Source: Botryococcus braunii
Lineage: Eukaryota; Chlorophyta; Trebouxiophyceae
Assembly (NCBI GenBank): GCA_002005505.1
Contig: KV908487.1
Location: 37,501 to 92,500 of the forward strand
Length of the DNA stretch: 55,000 nt
Reading direction: 5' to 3'
Shown: positions 1 through 11,375 of the stretch, in pieces
How positions within the stretch are numbered: position 1 is the stretch's first letter
How the letters are laid out: each line of letters begins with the position of its first letter
Translations under genes and position numbers: made by a program
Notes under the pieces: model-generated
What the model saw: the letters and a program-made list of their open reading frames with translations, nothing else
What the model was told of the DNA's origin: nothing
The model's database searches: none

Positions 1-640
1 TCTTCCCCCCTAGAGTTACGTTGCTTACTGCTGCACTTGACACCGACTTGACTGAACCGTAGAGCCAAGTCGCCTTCTACATAGCATACCGCTCAGGAGC
101 CGTGCAAAACATGGACGAGAGATAGAAAGAATGCTTTCACACACTTGCATTCCTACAGGCAGCAACTCCGTGCATTTGTAGCTCCGGGCTACCCTGCGAA
201 TGCCCGATTTCTTCCCTGCCAACCTTTTAAACTATGGTCGTTGTTTGCCGCTCGGGGAACCGGGCCAGCTGGTTCCTCAGGGGCTCCCTGACTGAATGCA
301 ACCCATGTGATCCACATGTAAGCCCCTTACTGAATGCAACCCATGTGATCCGAAGACTCCACTAAAATTGACCTTTGGAACCACTTCTTTGCCCGCCAAA
401 GACAATTCCAGAGGAAGAGCTCCAACAATGGGCACAACACATGGGCAAACCGACAGCCTTTCTTGTAAGCTCATGGACAAGAGGGGCCAGATCTGGGCCT
501 ACTGCCGCTTGAGAAGAAGGCAAGAGCAGTGAGTTAGTCATCCGTAAAGATGCTGCTATGAACTCAGATCCCAGGTCTGGCCGGAAGCCAAATGCATAGA
601 TAATATGCATTCTACTTTGAGGGTATTGACTAACATGTGT
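1..640. other. No gene seen; short 23-bp direct repeat
   Basis: I see no convincing coding region here; the open frames are short and lack recognisable composition. The only structure is a 23-bp direct repeat (ACTGAATGCAACCCATGTGA plus TCC) at 291-313 and 329-351, offset by 38 bp. Confidence 0.4.
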
Positions 641-769
641 GAGTGCGTGCGTGCGTGCGTGTGGGGGGTGATCTTTTCCATGTAGCTTCTCATACAGTGA
701 TCTTCAATTATCTGGTCCACCAAGTAACATCAGGTGAGACCCGTAACACCTTTCCCCCACTCCTTCCCT

Positions 770-990
770 CCCCCCCCCCCTCCCTCCCTCCCTCCCACCC
801 TGAGCATGTGACTGAGTGGGGCAAAGTGGGCGGCGCTCTTCTATGCTGAAGCAACGTCGTCGGTTGGGCTACTTTGGTGTGCCCTGCATGGGTATGGAAC
901 GTGATAACAAGACATCCCGTTCCTCCTCCTCCTCCTCTTCCTCCTCCTCCTCCTCCTCCTCCTCAATCCCTCCTCCTCCCCCCCCCCCTC
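770..990. repeat. C-rich and TCC microsatellites
   Basis: Poly-C and TCCC tracts lie at about 770-797. A TCC trinucleotide run lies at about 920-965, followed by another C-run to 990. These low-complexity tracts generate artificial poly-Ser/Pro frames. Confidence 0.8.
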
Positions 991-1031
991 CCAAGGGTTG
1001 TCCGAGCCGTGTTGCTCTCATTGCTATGCAG

Positions 1032-1220
1032 GCGTTCGCCATAGAAGTAGACGAGGCAAAGAACGCCCAGATGGTGGGGGGCCAGACGGGAGAGATTCAG
1101 ACGGCCGACTCCAAGATAGCAGTCCTGGTCATTCCAACGGATGAGGAGCTGTCAATTGCAGAGCAGACCCTGGAAGTGGTTGACCGATCCCCCAACCCCA
1201 CTGCCGCATCCGCAGCCTAG
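1032..1220 (+). CDS. Possible last exon of a protein with a P-T-D...I-A-E-Q motif
   Basis: A plausible 3' splice site (CTATGCAG) ends at 1031. It is followed in phase 0 by 62 codons ending in TAG at 1218-1220. The peptide contains IPTDEELSIAEQ, which resembles the motif [11 protein letters not shown] repeated in the exons of the minus-strand lectin gene at 5762-12476. The upstream sequence is a TCC-rich microsatellite (920-965, giving poly-Ser) and a C-run, so I do not trust the in-frame extension to 816. It could be the end of a paralogue running the opposite way, with most of the gene outside the window, or a chance open frame. No upstream exon is identified and no function can be given. 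Confidence 0.25.
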   Translation, partial: AFAIEVDEAKNAQMVGGQTGEIQTADSKIAVLVIPTDEELSIAEQTLEVVDRSPNPTAASAA

Positions 1221-1840
1221 CTACAACCTCGCCTCCGCTACACCCGCGCCACCCCCTTCGCCCCCCTCCCCCTGTTGCTTGTTCTAAACGTTGCACATAA
1301 GTCCCCTGCACATGCACCGAGATGACATGATCTAGCGGCTCAAAATGCCCCTGGCCCTTTGTTCTGAACGTTGTCCTGCGCCCCTACCAGGGGGGTAGGA
1401 CACTTGTAGTACACTTGTAGTACTGCTAATCTTGTAGAGGGAGGGATAAGGGAAAGAACACCAAGCGACTAGGGGCGGGTTAGAGGGTAGTTGCTGATCA
1501 AACCCCCTTAGGGGGCGAATGCCAACACGGGAACTTGTGAAGGGACCAGGGTGGAGTGGGGTGGGGGGGGGGGGATGTAGGATCGGAAGAGGAAGATGGA
1601 CCCCATGGCGTGTGGAAATGTGGACAGGGGTACAGGGTGTTGAAGTAGAAGAATATTAGTTAAGGGGATGTAAGGGGATTGGACCTCTGCAGCCCTGAGG
1701 GCCGAGGTCGTTATCACACCTCTGGCTGCTGCATCTGCAGTCAGAGCATCCCACTCTTCTAAATCCCGTTATCGGTGGAGCACGCACGGACGAGCACGCG
1801 CGCGTGCGTGCATGCGTGCGTGAGTGCGCGAGTGAGTGAG
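1221..1840. other. No gene seen
   Basis: GC-rich unassigned sequence with a G-run near 1561-1573. I found no supported coding frame, RNA gene or repeat family. It ends in a G/TGCG-rich run leading into the GT microsatellite. Confidence 0.4.
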
Positions 1841-1843
1841 TGA

Positions 1844-1847
<4 letters not shown>

Positions 1848-1920
<73 letters not shown>

Positions 1921-1933
1921 GGGGGGGGGGGGA
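1848..1933. repeat. (GT)n microsatellite followed by a G-run
   Basis: About 35 GT units run from 1848 to 1917 and are followed directly by about 15 G residues. The 'VCVCVC' frames through it are artefacts. Confidence 0.9.
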
Positions 1934-2519
1934 AGGGGTGTTGGCTTTTTTGAAGTTTCAGTTATCTATCAATTTCAAGTTCGCTACTCAATTAGTCGCT
2001 TCTCATTCTTGCGTGGGCATTTTCGTTGGGCCGATTGATGCTGATCAGGTCAATGTGGCGGTGATTACCTTCCTCCCTGGATTATAATAATCGGCCAGAT
2101 TCAGGCCTGCAACATACGGCCCCTGCCGCAAACATGTGTATTGAAGCGGTTGCTGAAGCACTGTCGGTATCCAGTTGAACACACCGGCGCGAATGCCCCA
2201 CAGTGGGACTCTGGCAAGGGACTTTGGTGTCCACCCACATGTTGCTGTGCACTGCCTATCTCTGGGGATTGCAATCTCTGGGGATTGCAATTGCCTGCAA
2301 GGGATATTGTGGGGTGAACTTTGTTGATGGCGTTAGGGTGGGTGGAACCCATAGCCGAGGTAGGGGGCCCTCGATAGAGCCCAACAATCATCGCACGATT
2401 AATTTAGGGAGCGGCTAGAGGATGGGGCCGGGTTTTAGACACAGGGCTTACGGATAGACTGGTTTGCAAACCTGTGTCCCTTGAAGTGGCCAACATCAAC
2501 CATAGAAGTTGACAGTTAA
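1934..2519. other. No gene seen
   Basis: Unassigned sequence. It contains a small tandem duplication, CTCTGGGGATTGCAAT, near 2261-2291. Open frames on both strands are short and unlike known families. Confidence 0.35.
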
Positions 2520-3160
2520 GTACGTACCATGTGGCAGTTTGAGCTATGCGTGCCAAGTGGTTTTGGGGTATCGCATACTATGGGGCAGTTTAAATGATGC
2601 ATATCATGTGGATTCGACGTATGCAGACCATGGGGCAATTTGAATGTCCATACCATGTTGATTTGAGGTACGCAGACCGGTCCATTTGCACGGAAAAGTA
2701 TGCACACCATGCACGGTGGTACCATTTTGCACGGAAAAGTCTGCATACCATGTGGATGTGAGGGCCCTCAAATCCCGGGATACATGCTAGGTGTCAGTTA
2801 ATTTGTACATGCAGTTGGGGCATGAGGTATGTAGACCACGTTACATTTACATTTAAATTTTGCATACTATGCGGATCTTGGTATGTACACGATGTGGCAG
2901 CTTCATGATCAGGTACGCGTACTATGCGGCTTTGAGACAGGCGTACCAAGCATGCTGGATCTGAGGCATATGTAAGTGGTGCTTGAGATACGCATACCAT
3001 GCCCCATAGTAAGATACAGGTACCATGTGGATAGGATGTACGATGTGGATAGGAGGTACCATGTGGACAGGAGGTAAGCATATCGTATGGCAGTGCAAGG
3101 TATGCAAACCTTGTGGACTTGAGGCATATGCATTTAGAATAAAGAGTGCATTTGCATAGG
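2520..3160. repeat. Degenerate tandem repeats around the core RTACCATGTGG
   Basis: The words 'cataccatgtgg' or 'gtaccatgtgg', each followed by a 'gaggtatgc'-like string, recur every 35-60 bp (for example near 2527, 2650, 2748, 3020 and 3058). This makes a decayed minisatellite. The minus-strand frames of 60-190 codons across it show the same peptide words again and again (HMV, YP, HTT), as expected of a translated repeat and not a gene. Confidence 0.55.
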
Positions 3161-5514
3161 GTACTTTGAGGTGCGCATGCGCAGTGACAGTTTGGAAGTA
3201 TGCTTACAAGGTGGCTGTCGGACTCGTGAGAGAGGTTTGCAGTTGATGGAACTGCAGGTAATGTGCTGGCAGCAGTGTACTGCGCTTGTTGAGATGGCTG
3301 GAGGCTGTACGTGCTGGAGACGTGTCCTCTAGGCGCTGCAGCGCATTGGTGCACGGCAACCCACACCTTGCAGTGTAAAAGGGAACCTAAATGGTACTTA
3401 AAATAGTGTAAAGTGTGTATGACCCGGCAAACGTGGAGAAAATACTATGTGGAGTACCAGAAATACGCGGTATTAAAACAAGATGGTATTTCTGTGTAGA
3501 AAGGAATTTTATTGTGGAAAGTAGAACGGTATTTCTATGTAGGGAAGGCCCACACGGCCCTGACGCCCACGGTCGCCATGTAGTATCTAGGTCAAATTGA
3601 AGGCCCTGAAACTCGGCGTGCATTTCAAATCTACACCGGGCACATGACAGTGTACAGACCGAGCGCTAGGCGACAGCGTCAGGGTCGATGGCTCCAGACG
3701 TAGTAAGCAATAAGCTCTACTACAGTGATTTCACTAGGTTGCACGACAGGTACACGTGGCAGTACTGCATGCATGTGCACAGACCTGTAAGACATGGTTA
3801 TGCGCTCTAGCATACACGTCATATGCATTGTTTTAGAGATGTTCCAAAGTTTTTTTGTGAAGTTATTAATTTCGACATGTCTGTCAAGTTTAGGTTGCCA
3901 ACCTGTAGGCCATTAATCCACCTTAGACATGAGCACGTACTGAAGGGACTAGGTTAAGTTTGATGTTGGCATGCAACCAAGCAATAAGCGCTGTCCACTG
4001 AAGGTGAGCAATGCCAGCCAATCTTCCAGACACATTGAGCAAAAGATTTATGCCCACGTCCTAACCACAGAGTTGCAATACTGTGAGATCCTTGTATATA
4101 TGACGGGTTGCTGAAATATTACATTGCTTACAGGTTTGTATCGAGTGTATTTTTGGAGACTCCGATTAATTTTGGGGACCCTTGCAAGGTCACTCCCTCA
4201 AGAGGCCAGCGTGAGTTGACGTTGATATCGAATAAAATGAGCGCAATGAGCTATTAGCATGAACTGGGACAACGCCTGTCCAACTTCGTTGGAGGTGGCT
4301 GTGTGTTTGAGGTGGAATACCATTTCAACTAGGCGATATTGTCTTGCATTAGTGGTCATTGCAAATAATGTAGCCGAAGCCTTAGGTCACGGGTGCAAGT
4401 CTTCGATCCACAATGCTTTTTGAGTGTTCCATTGCATTCCATATGATCCACGTTATGCGTAAGTTCCTTGCGCACAGTTGGTTTTCCACGACGAGGAAGC
4501 CATCTTGGAACATCCTGACACAAAGTTATTAAGCCACGCCCTGGGATGAAGTCAAGAGAAGGAACAGCCACACGCCGGCAGTACCAAGCCTAGGTACTCC
4601 GAGTCTGCTTTTGCTACGTATACGAAACACGCACCAAGTCTTTGACATGGCCCGCAACTCAAGTTTTTCCTGTTCCTGTTGCGTTGGTGTGCAGGCAACG
4701 GTATTCCGTGATCTGCTGCGCAAAGATGTGCCTCCGTCACCCACTCAACCCTCCCTCCACATCAGGCCGCCTTGAGCCACAGAGCAAACACAAATGAACT
4801 TTATAATATACGAGTGGACAGCCACAAACAAAATGCTCATTACAGATCTACCAAATCTGTTATGTTATACATCTCCTATGTTCTCCTGACTATACGCGGC
4901 ACACCCTGTTGCCTGTAACCGCACCACATATATGTACAGTATGGTATACACCGTATACGTACATCTTCCGTTTGTACACATCTGCTTGAGCTTCCCGAGT
5001 CACATTCTGACAAGGTCGGACCATTTGTTGTACATGTGTTGTTGAGGCTTTAAAGTTCCAACTTTGGCAACAGATTCCAGTAAAGCTACAGCTTCCAGCC
5101 TTTATAAAGTTAAAACCCCTAGCGGTTCATGTCGCCAAATTTGGCAACAGCTTCCAGAGGTCAAGCTCTTAGGGAGGGAGCCGAACCGGATCTTTGCCGA
5201 GTGCCGAATGCCAAAGTCATGAACATATGTGCTGCTTCTCAAGGGAGCAACGGTGCCTTCAATGCTCAGACTGTATCCGGAAATGTATCATTACGAGCCA
5301 TTGAGTGTCTGGAACATGACTTCCTGCCCACCTCATGAACATGACTTCCTCCTCACCGCCTTGATCAAGGCAGCATGGTCGACCCGTGGCCAGCGTAACA
5401 TAGGCAGCATTGAAAGCCCACCCAAAATAATAAAGCGGCCTTCATCTTGTGGCCAGTCTGAAGACCAAGCAGATGTACCATGCAACCCCCCAAACAGACA
5501 CATGCAAACAGGTA
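3161..5514. other. No gene seen over about 2.3 kb
   Basis: AT-richer unassigned DNA. None of the short frames (60-110 codons) has a recognisable domain, and none has flanking splice sites that would join it to a longer product. I see no RNA gene or mobile element ends. It may be intergenic, or hold short exons I cannot recognise. Confidence 0.35.
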
Positions 5515-5521
5515 CTACACA

Positions 5522-5650
5522 TATAGACATGTTGACATGTCAACATCTCGCCGTATAGACAAGTTGAACTTGTCGCAGCTTTTTGACGTGTTGCCATGTC
5601 GATTTGTCATATAGACAAGTTGTATTACAACATGTCGACGTATAGACACA
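5522..5650. repeat. Cluster of palindromes each introduced by TATAGAC
   Basis: TATAGAC occurs at 5522, 5554, 5610 and 5641. The first three lead into inverted repeats: the perfect 18-bp palindrome ATGTTGACATGTCAACAT at 5529-5546, GACAAGTT-G-AACTTGTC at about 5558-5574, and an imperfect ACAAGTTGTA...TACAACATGT at about 5614-5633. The arms share the core ACA(T/A)GTT. The cluster lies just beyond the 3' end of the minus-strand lectin gene. It could be binding sites for a dimeric factor, hairpins at the transcript end, or a degenerate minisatellite. Confidence 0.6.
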
Positions 5651-5761
5651 TCGGCACATACAACTAGCACGTACGGTCTACCTTGGTGGCTAGGCGTGGG
5701 TGGTATTGATATCAGCCTGAACACACTGTTTGGGCATATCTCAGATTCTGTATTCGATACG

Positions 5762-6055
5762 TCATTCAGCGACTATCACGTGACGTGCCTCAAGGGGAAG
5801 GTCCGGGGTGTTGAAGACGCCGCCAAAGCTGTGTTCTTCACCCGGCTGCAGGCCGCCCTTGTCAAGCACGTGCTGTGGGAGGTGGAGGATGCGGGCGCCG
5901 TCCTCCTTGTCACCCACGTTCCAAGTCTGCCACGTGATTCCAGGAGGGAGCTCCAGCTGGGCCCACGTGACTGACTTGTCGCCCACATTCTTAAAAATGA
6001 TGTCGTGCTTATACAGCAGCGTTCCTTGGTCCTCCCACTGTCCCCCGCAAACACA
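5762..6055 (-). CDS. Lectin exon 7 (CBM49-like domain, stop)
   Basis: Acceptor CCTGACAG is followed by 97 codons and TGA at 5764-5762. The peptide has the layout of a CBM49-like or similar C-terminal carbohydrate-binding sandwich: W...[53 protein letters not shown]49 is known at the C-terminus of plant and slime-mould GH9 cellulases, where it binds cellulose. The assignment rests on pattern only. It could instead be the end of a separate gene. Confidence 0.5.
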   Translation of the reverse strand, partial: CVCGGQWEDQGTLLYKHDIIFKNVGDKSVTWAQLELPPGITWQTWNVGDKEDGARILHLPQHVLDKGGLQPGEEHSFGGVFNTPDLPLEARHVIVAE

Positions 6056-7519
6056 CTGTCAGGAACTGAAAGCAAAACCGATTGACGCAAAAATGTGAAA
6101 CATCGACTGCACATTCGCGCTGGTGGTGCTGCCCAAAACTGCGAACTCTATGCTTCGGTCTCCCACTTTTGTTTGGAGGGAGGTTTCTCTTGTGCTTGTG
6201 CTTATTATACTTACAGTTTAGACATGCAGCGAGTAAGTAATTGAAGTGTATTCCTGCAGAAAATGTGTAGAGTATCTCCAGATGATGAATATGTTGTATA
6301 TTTGTGTGTTCACCAAAGGAGGAGGAAAATTAACAAGAGCAACCCTTGATATCAATTTAGTGATAATACCGAAAGAAGCAGCAGCAGCACTTTGAATCAC
6401 CAGAGGGAGTAGCAGCATGAGAAGCAGCTGGGCTGCTACTACTTTCTATCACTAACTACTACAGCAGGAGCAGCAGCAGCAGCAACAGCAGCTGCTGCTG
6501 CTACGGCTGCTGCTGCTGCTACTGATGCTGCTGCTGCTACTCCTGCTGCTACTGCTACTATGACAACACCCCTAAGCTAACAAGAACAGCATCACCGAAC
6601 CTAGCATTCCGGCCTCACTTGGCCAAGTGGGACGTGGGAACCGTCAGTGTAGGAAGGTGGAAAGGCTCCAGGGGAGGGAGTCACACGAGACTGATGGGCA
6701 AGGCAAAGGCGAGGGCTTCCACCTGCTCAACAATGTTGCTGCTGACAATAATATTGCTGCCATCTGTGCGGATGCCATCCTCAGGAGGTGAGATGGACAG
6801 TGCTGCCACTTCCGCAACAGGAGCATCCGCCTATACCCATCAATATTTATTCTAAAACAATGAAGCACATCCATCCTACTCATTAATATCTTAAAATGCA
6901 AGGTGAAGTGACATTTTACCCCGTGTAAACATCTTTGTTTGTCACTCAACAGGAAAAATTTCTGTAGGATTGGTAAGTGAAGGGTGGGTTACATCGACAA
7001 TTATGGGATAAAGCCCCCCTTCCCTTTCAAGCAAATGGGGACATATGTGCAATCCACCAAAAAAAAAAAAAAAAAAAAAAAAAAAACACAAAAAAAACAA
7101 AAACAAAACAAAGCAAAACACCAAAAAAAAAAAAAAAAAAAAAAAAACTTTTTGCAAGCAAGACCCACTGCTGTACTTACATTTCGTTTTATCCAGTTCA
7201 ACGACGTTTGAGGGGAGGTGTGTGGCGGCCCAACAAAACAAACCCAGTGCTGTACTTCTGAGACACACCTGAAGTGCTTGCTCAGCAATGATGTTCACGT
7301 CAGTTGGCACGTCAGGCACAGCCAGGTCCGCTGCATCAGCTGGTGCTGGCTCAATGGGTGCCTCTTCCACCACCGCTGTCTCCTCCTGTACCTCCTCCAC
7401 ACTCCCTTCATACTGGAATAGCGCATCCCCACTCCCACTTTATCTACTCCCATTCCCACCTCACACCCACCCACGCACGCACGCACATGCGTGTGTGTGT
7501 GCGCGCGCGCACACACACC

Positions 7520-7575
<56 letters not shown>

Positions 7576-7645
7576 AAACCACACACACACACACCCACAC
7601 ACACACACACCCACACACAAAACCACACACACATACACATGGAGA

Positions 7646-7726
<81 letters not shown>

Positions 7727-10700
7727 GGGGGGGGGGAGGGAACGAGGGAGGGAGGGAGAGACACGTACAGAGTGACAGAGACCTGCAGGTACATTTTCAC
7801 CTGTACTCGCCTCTTTGCATCTCCACATCTCCCCTCTACCCCCCCGCTGGGGGGGGGGAGTGGAAAGCACCGGCTCTCCCTCCCTACCTCCCAACCTCTC
7901 CCTTTCCCATTTCCCGTCATCTCTCCTATCTCCCATCCCCTTCCTCCCACGCCCTGCACCATGCCGCAAAGATACCAGCTCGCAACTGGTCAGTCAGCTG
8001 CATATCAGGTGTAAAAAGAGATATGACAGGCACTACATCCAAATCTCTTGTAGAGTCCCCTTCTTATCATCCTTGGTGTTGGCGCATGGCTTCTTGTTTG
8101 GAAAGCTTTATATTTTGGTGGTGTACAAGCCCCCTAAGTAGTACTAGAAGGCCAGACGGCACACATGTACTTCCTTCCTTCTGTGCCTGCCAGGGGGATG
8201 CAGGCACAGGGCGGGGGCGTTCATCCGATCCAAGTGCGGCGAAGCATGCACTGGAGGAAACCTTGCAAAACACAGGAGGAAAACTTGCAAAACGCAGAAT
8301 GCCTGATGAAAATAGCAGGATGCAGGAGGAAAATGCAGAAGGCGAAAGCAGGAGGAGATTTGTAGGATGCAGGAGGAAACATGCAGAAAGCGGGAGGAGA
8401 ATAGCAGGATGCAGGAGGAAACATGCAGAATGCAGAGTGCAGGAGGAAGACTGCAGGATGCAGGAGGAAAGCTGCAGTATCCCTGAGTACAGGAGGGACA
8501 TAGGGAATGCAGGAGGAAAATGGTAGGAGGAACGGACCGGTACAGCCTGCTCAGCAATGTTGGAAACATCCGTGGGCACTTGTGGGATGCTCTCCTCGAT
8601 CACGGCAGGGGCAGGCACTACAGGCTCTGCAGGAGGCGGGACTTCTGGGACCACCTCCGGGAGGACCTCTGGCACAACGACTGGCACCGCCTCCAGCACT
8701 TGGGGCGGAGGCACCACTGGCTCGGCCGTTGCAAAGTCTGCCGCAGCCTACATACCGTATACCTTGACATTTGTGGCTGTTCTTGTTGTTACCTACTTAC
8801 CCGATACATTTGTTGACCAAGCAACGGAACTGGAAGTTATACCAGGTACATTTGTTGTTCATGCTGTTGACCACGCAATGGAACTGTCAGTTGGAATTGA
8901 CCTCTTCCTGAGAATTAGACTCATAGAAGGCAGGTCTGGGATTAAGACATGGACGAAGACATAAGAGCAAATGGAGAAAAACAGGAGGGACATTTCAAGA
9001 ACTGCATCCTAGGGAACAAAACAGGTCTCTTTATGACACTTATATGAGCACTCTGTTGGGTACACATAAGGCTGCTTCAGGAGAATCAGGACTTGCTTGG
9101 ATCATATTTGGTGTGGCTGCACGGGTATCGTCGAAAGCCTATTCAGGCAAAGTTTTGCAGAAGACTGGAAGCAGCCCAGTGGTCGGGTACTAACAGATAA
9201 GAGACATTTTGATTGATACGGTTCACCCAAGATTCCATTCAAGTCTTGCTGGAGGTTTAACTGGGTCCCATGAGTGCAAGCCAAGGGCATCTTCTAATTT
9301 CAACCAGGGCTATCTCACAGCATTAGTTGCAGTCCCACGGGAGCTGACTCAGGCTGCCTTGAAGATTGCAGGGCTTCCTCAATTTTACCTGGGATCTTTC
9401 CGAACCTTTCCAGGGTCTCAGGTTTGCGCACTGCTTCCACTTAAATCGTTGGATCAACATCTCTCCATTTCTCAACTGGCATCTTCTTGAAAAACAATCG
9501 CTATTTAGCAGGGCATTTACAAAGTATGCCCCCCCCCCCCCAATTTTTCTTCTTTAGTTGTGTGTCTGTGTGTGTGCTTGTGCGTGCACACGCGGGCGTC
9601 TTCACGCCCAGTTTTCATGCCCTTTGTGAAACACTTACAACTATTGTGGAGCAAGGATTACCTCAGCCGCAGCCTCCTCCGGGGCCAGGGTCTCCAGGGG
9701 TTCGAGGGGAGGCTCCTCAGGTGCAGCCTCCTCGGGTGCCAGGGTCTCCAGGGGTTCGAGGGGAGGCTCCTCCGGTGCAGCCTCCGCGGGCGCCAGGGTC
9801 TCCAGGGGTTCGAGGGGAGGCTCCTCCGGAACAGGTGCCGGATCCTGTGCAGGAACAGGCTCCACAGGGGCTGCCTCGACGGGGACTGGCGGCGCCTCTG
9901 GGGCGGGCACCTGCCCTTGCAAGAGCCCTTCGGGGGGCGGAGGTATGCCGCTCGGTATTCCGCCCTCCGCGATACCGCTGATGGAGTCCCACAGCTGCAG
10001 CCCGTTGCCGGAGTATACCAGGACCCCATCATCCTGCAGCCCTCCACTCAGATGTCACCCACTGTTCAACTAGGCCTGCCCTTCTTGCTCCCCTGCAGAG
10101 ACCAAGCCTGCATTTTTGCACCCCTGCACAAACTAGGCCTGCACTTTTTGCACCCCTGCACAGACTGGGCCTGCACTTTTTCCATCCCTGCACAGACTAG
10201 GTCTGCACTGTGTGCACACCTGCACAGACACTGCGCAGACAGGGCCTGCACTTTTTGCACCCCTGCAGAGACTCGGCCTGCACTTCTTGGACCCCTGGAC
10301 CGCCACTACACAGACTAGCCCTGACTGGGGTGACGGATCAGCACCAAATGTTACATATAATCAGGCTGATGCAATGACTTTGTAGCCCTTCACCCAGTTC
10401 AAAAGCATATAAAGGAAAACAAGAGCGCTACAAGTTGGCCTAGGAAAGCCTTACAGGAAGCTGGAGGGGCTAGCAAGGTCTATTCCATCTCATTGGAGGT
10501 TCCCTCCGGTATTTACGTTACGGCAGCTATTACTGGCAGGCCAGACTCTCCTCCACTTGCATGATTTCAAGCCCTGGGCCACATTTCAGCTTTCCGCAAT
10601 CAAATATCTCCCATATCTTCAGATACGATCAACTCTTTCAAGCCCTGAGCCAGATTTCAGATTACAACGATCAAATAAATCCCATGTCTTCAGATACAAT

Positions 10701-11142
10701 CAACCCTTACATCGATGAAGTCCTTCAGATATGTCTAGGACATTTCCATTCATGAAGTCTATGGGTTTCAGAGTCTGCGTTGGACCAGCAAGTGGGGACA
10801 TCAACCGTCGAAGATGCAGATCGTACCGTCAGGGTGAGGTAGGCGTTGCCTGTTGGCAGTAGAGTGTTGGATGGGCGGGACGTGCCGGAGGTCCAGATCG
10901 GGGTATCATCTGCTCCATATAAGACCAGATTGTCATCTGCTTGGTTGACCAGTTTGGTCGCTCCTGTAGTCCCTGTTGAGTAACCTGGGACTATCCCACT
11001 TCTTTCCTTCCTGTACACCTGCAGCCAGCCAGGCCTATCAGAAACCTGGGACAAACGTAGATTTTGTTCACGTGTCTGGTTACGTCGCGCTGTGCCCTAA
11101 ATCCCATCCCGAACAAATTACCCGTTTCCCCAAACCCCCCCC

Positions 11143-11226
<84 letters not shown>

Positions 11227-11237
11227 CCCCGATACTG

Positions 11238-11279
<42 letters not shown>

Positions 11280-11303
11280 CCCCGATCCTGGCGCACACAC
11301 ACA

Positions 11304-11375
<72 letters not shown>

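Noticed and set aside
2794..3366. 190-codon minus-strand frame
   Set aside because: The frame is composed of the translated degenerate GTACCATGTGG repeat and has no domain.
7288..8526. 412-codon plus-strand frame
   Set aside because: It runs through (AC)n, (AG)n and the GCAGGATGCAGGAGG minisatellite and lies antisense to lectin exons. It is a repeat artefact.
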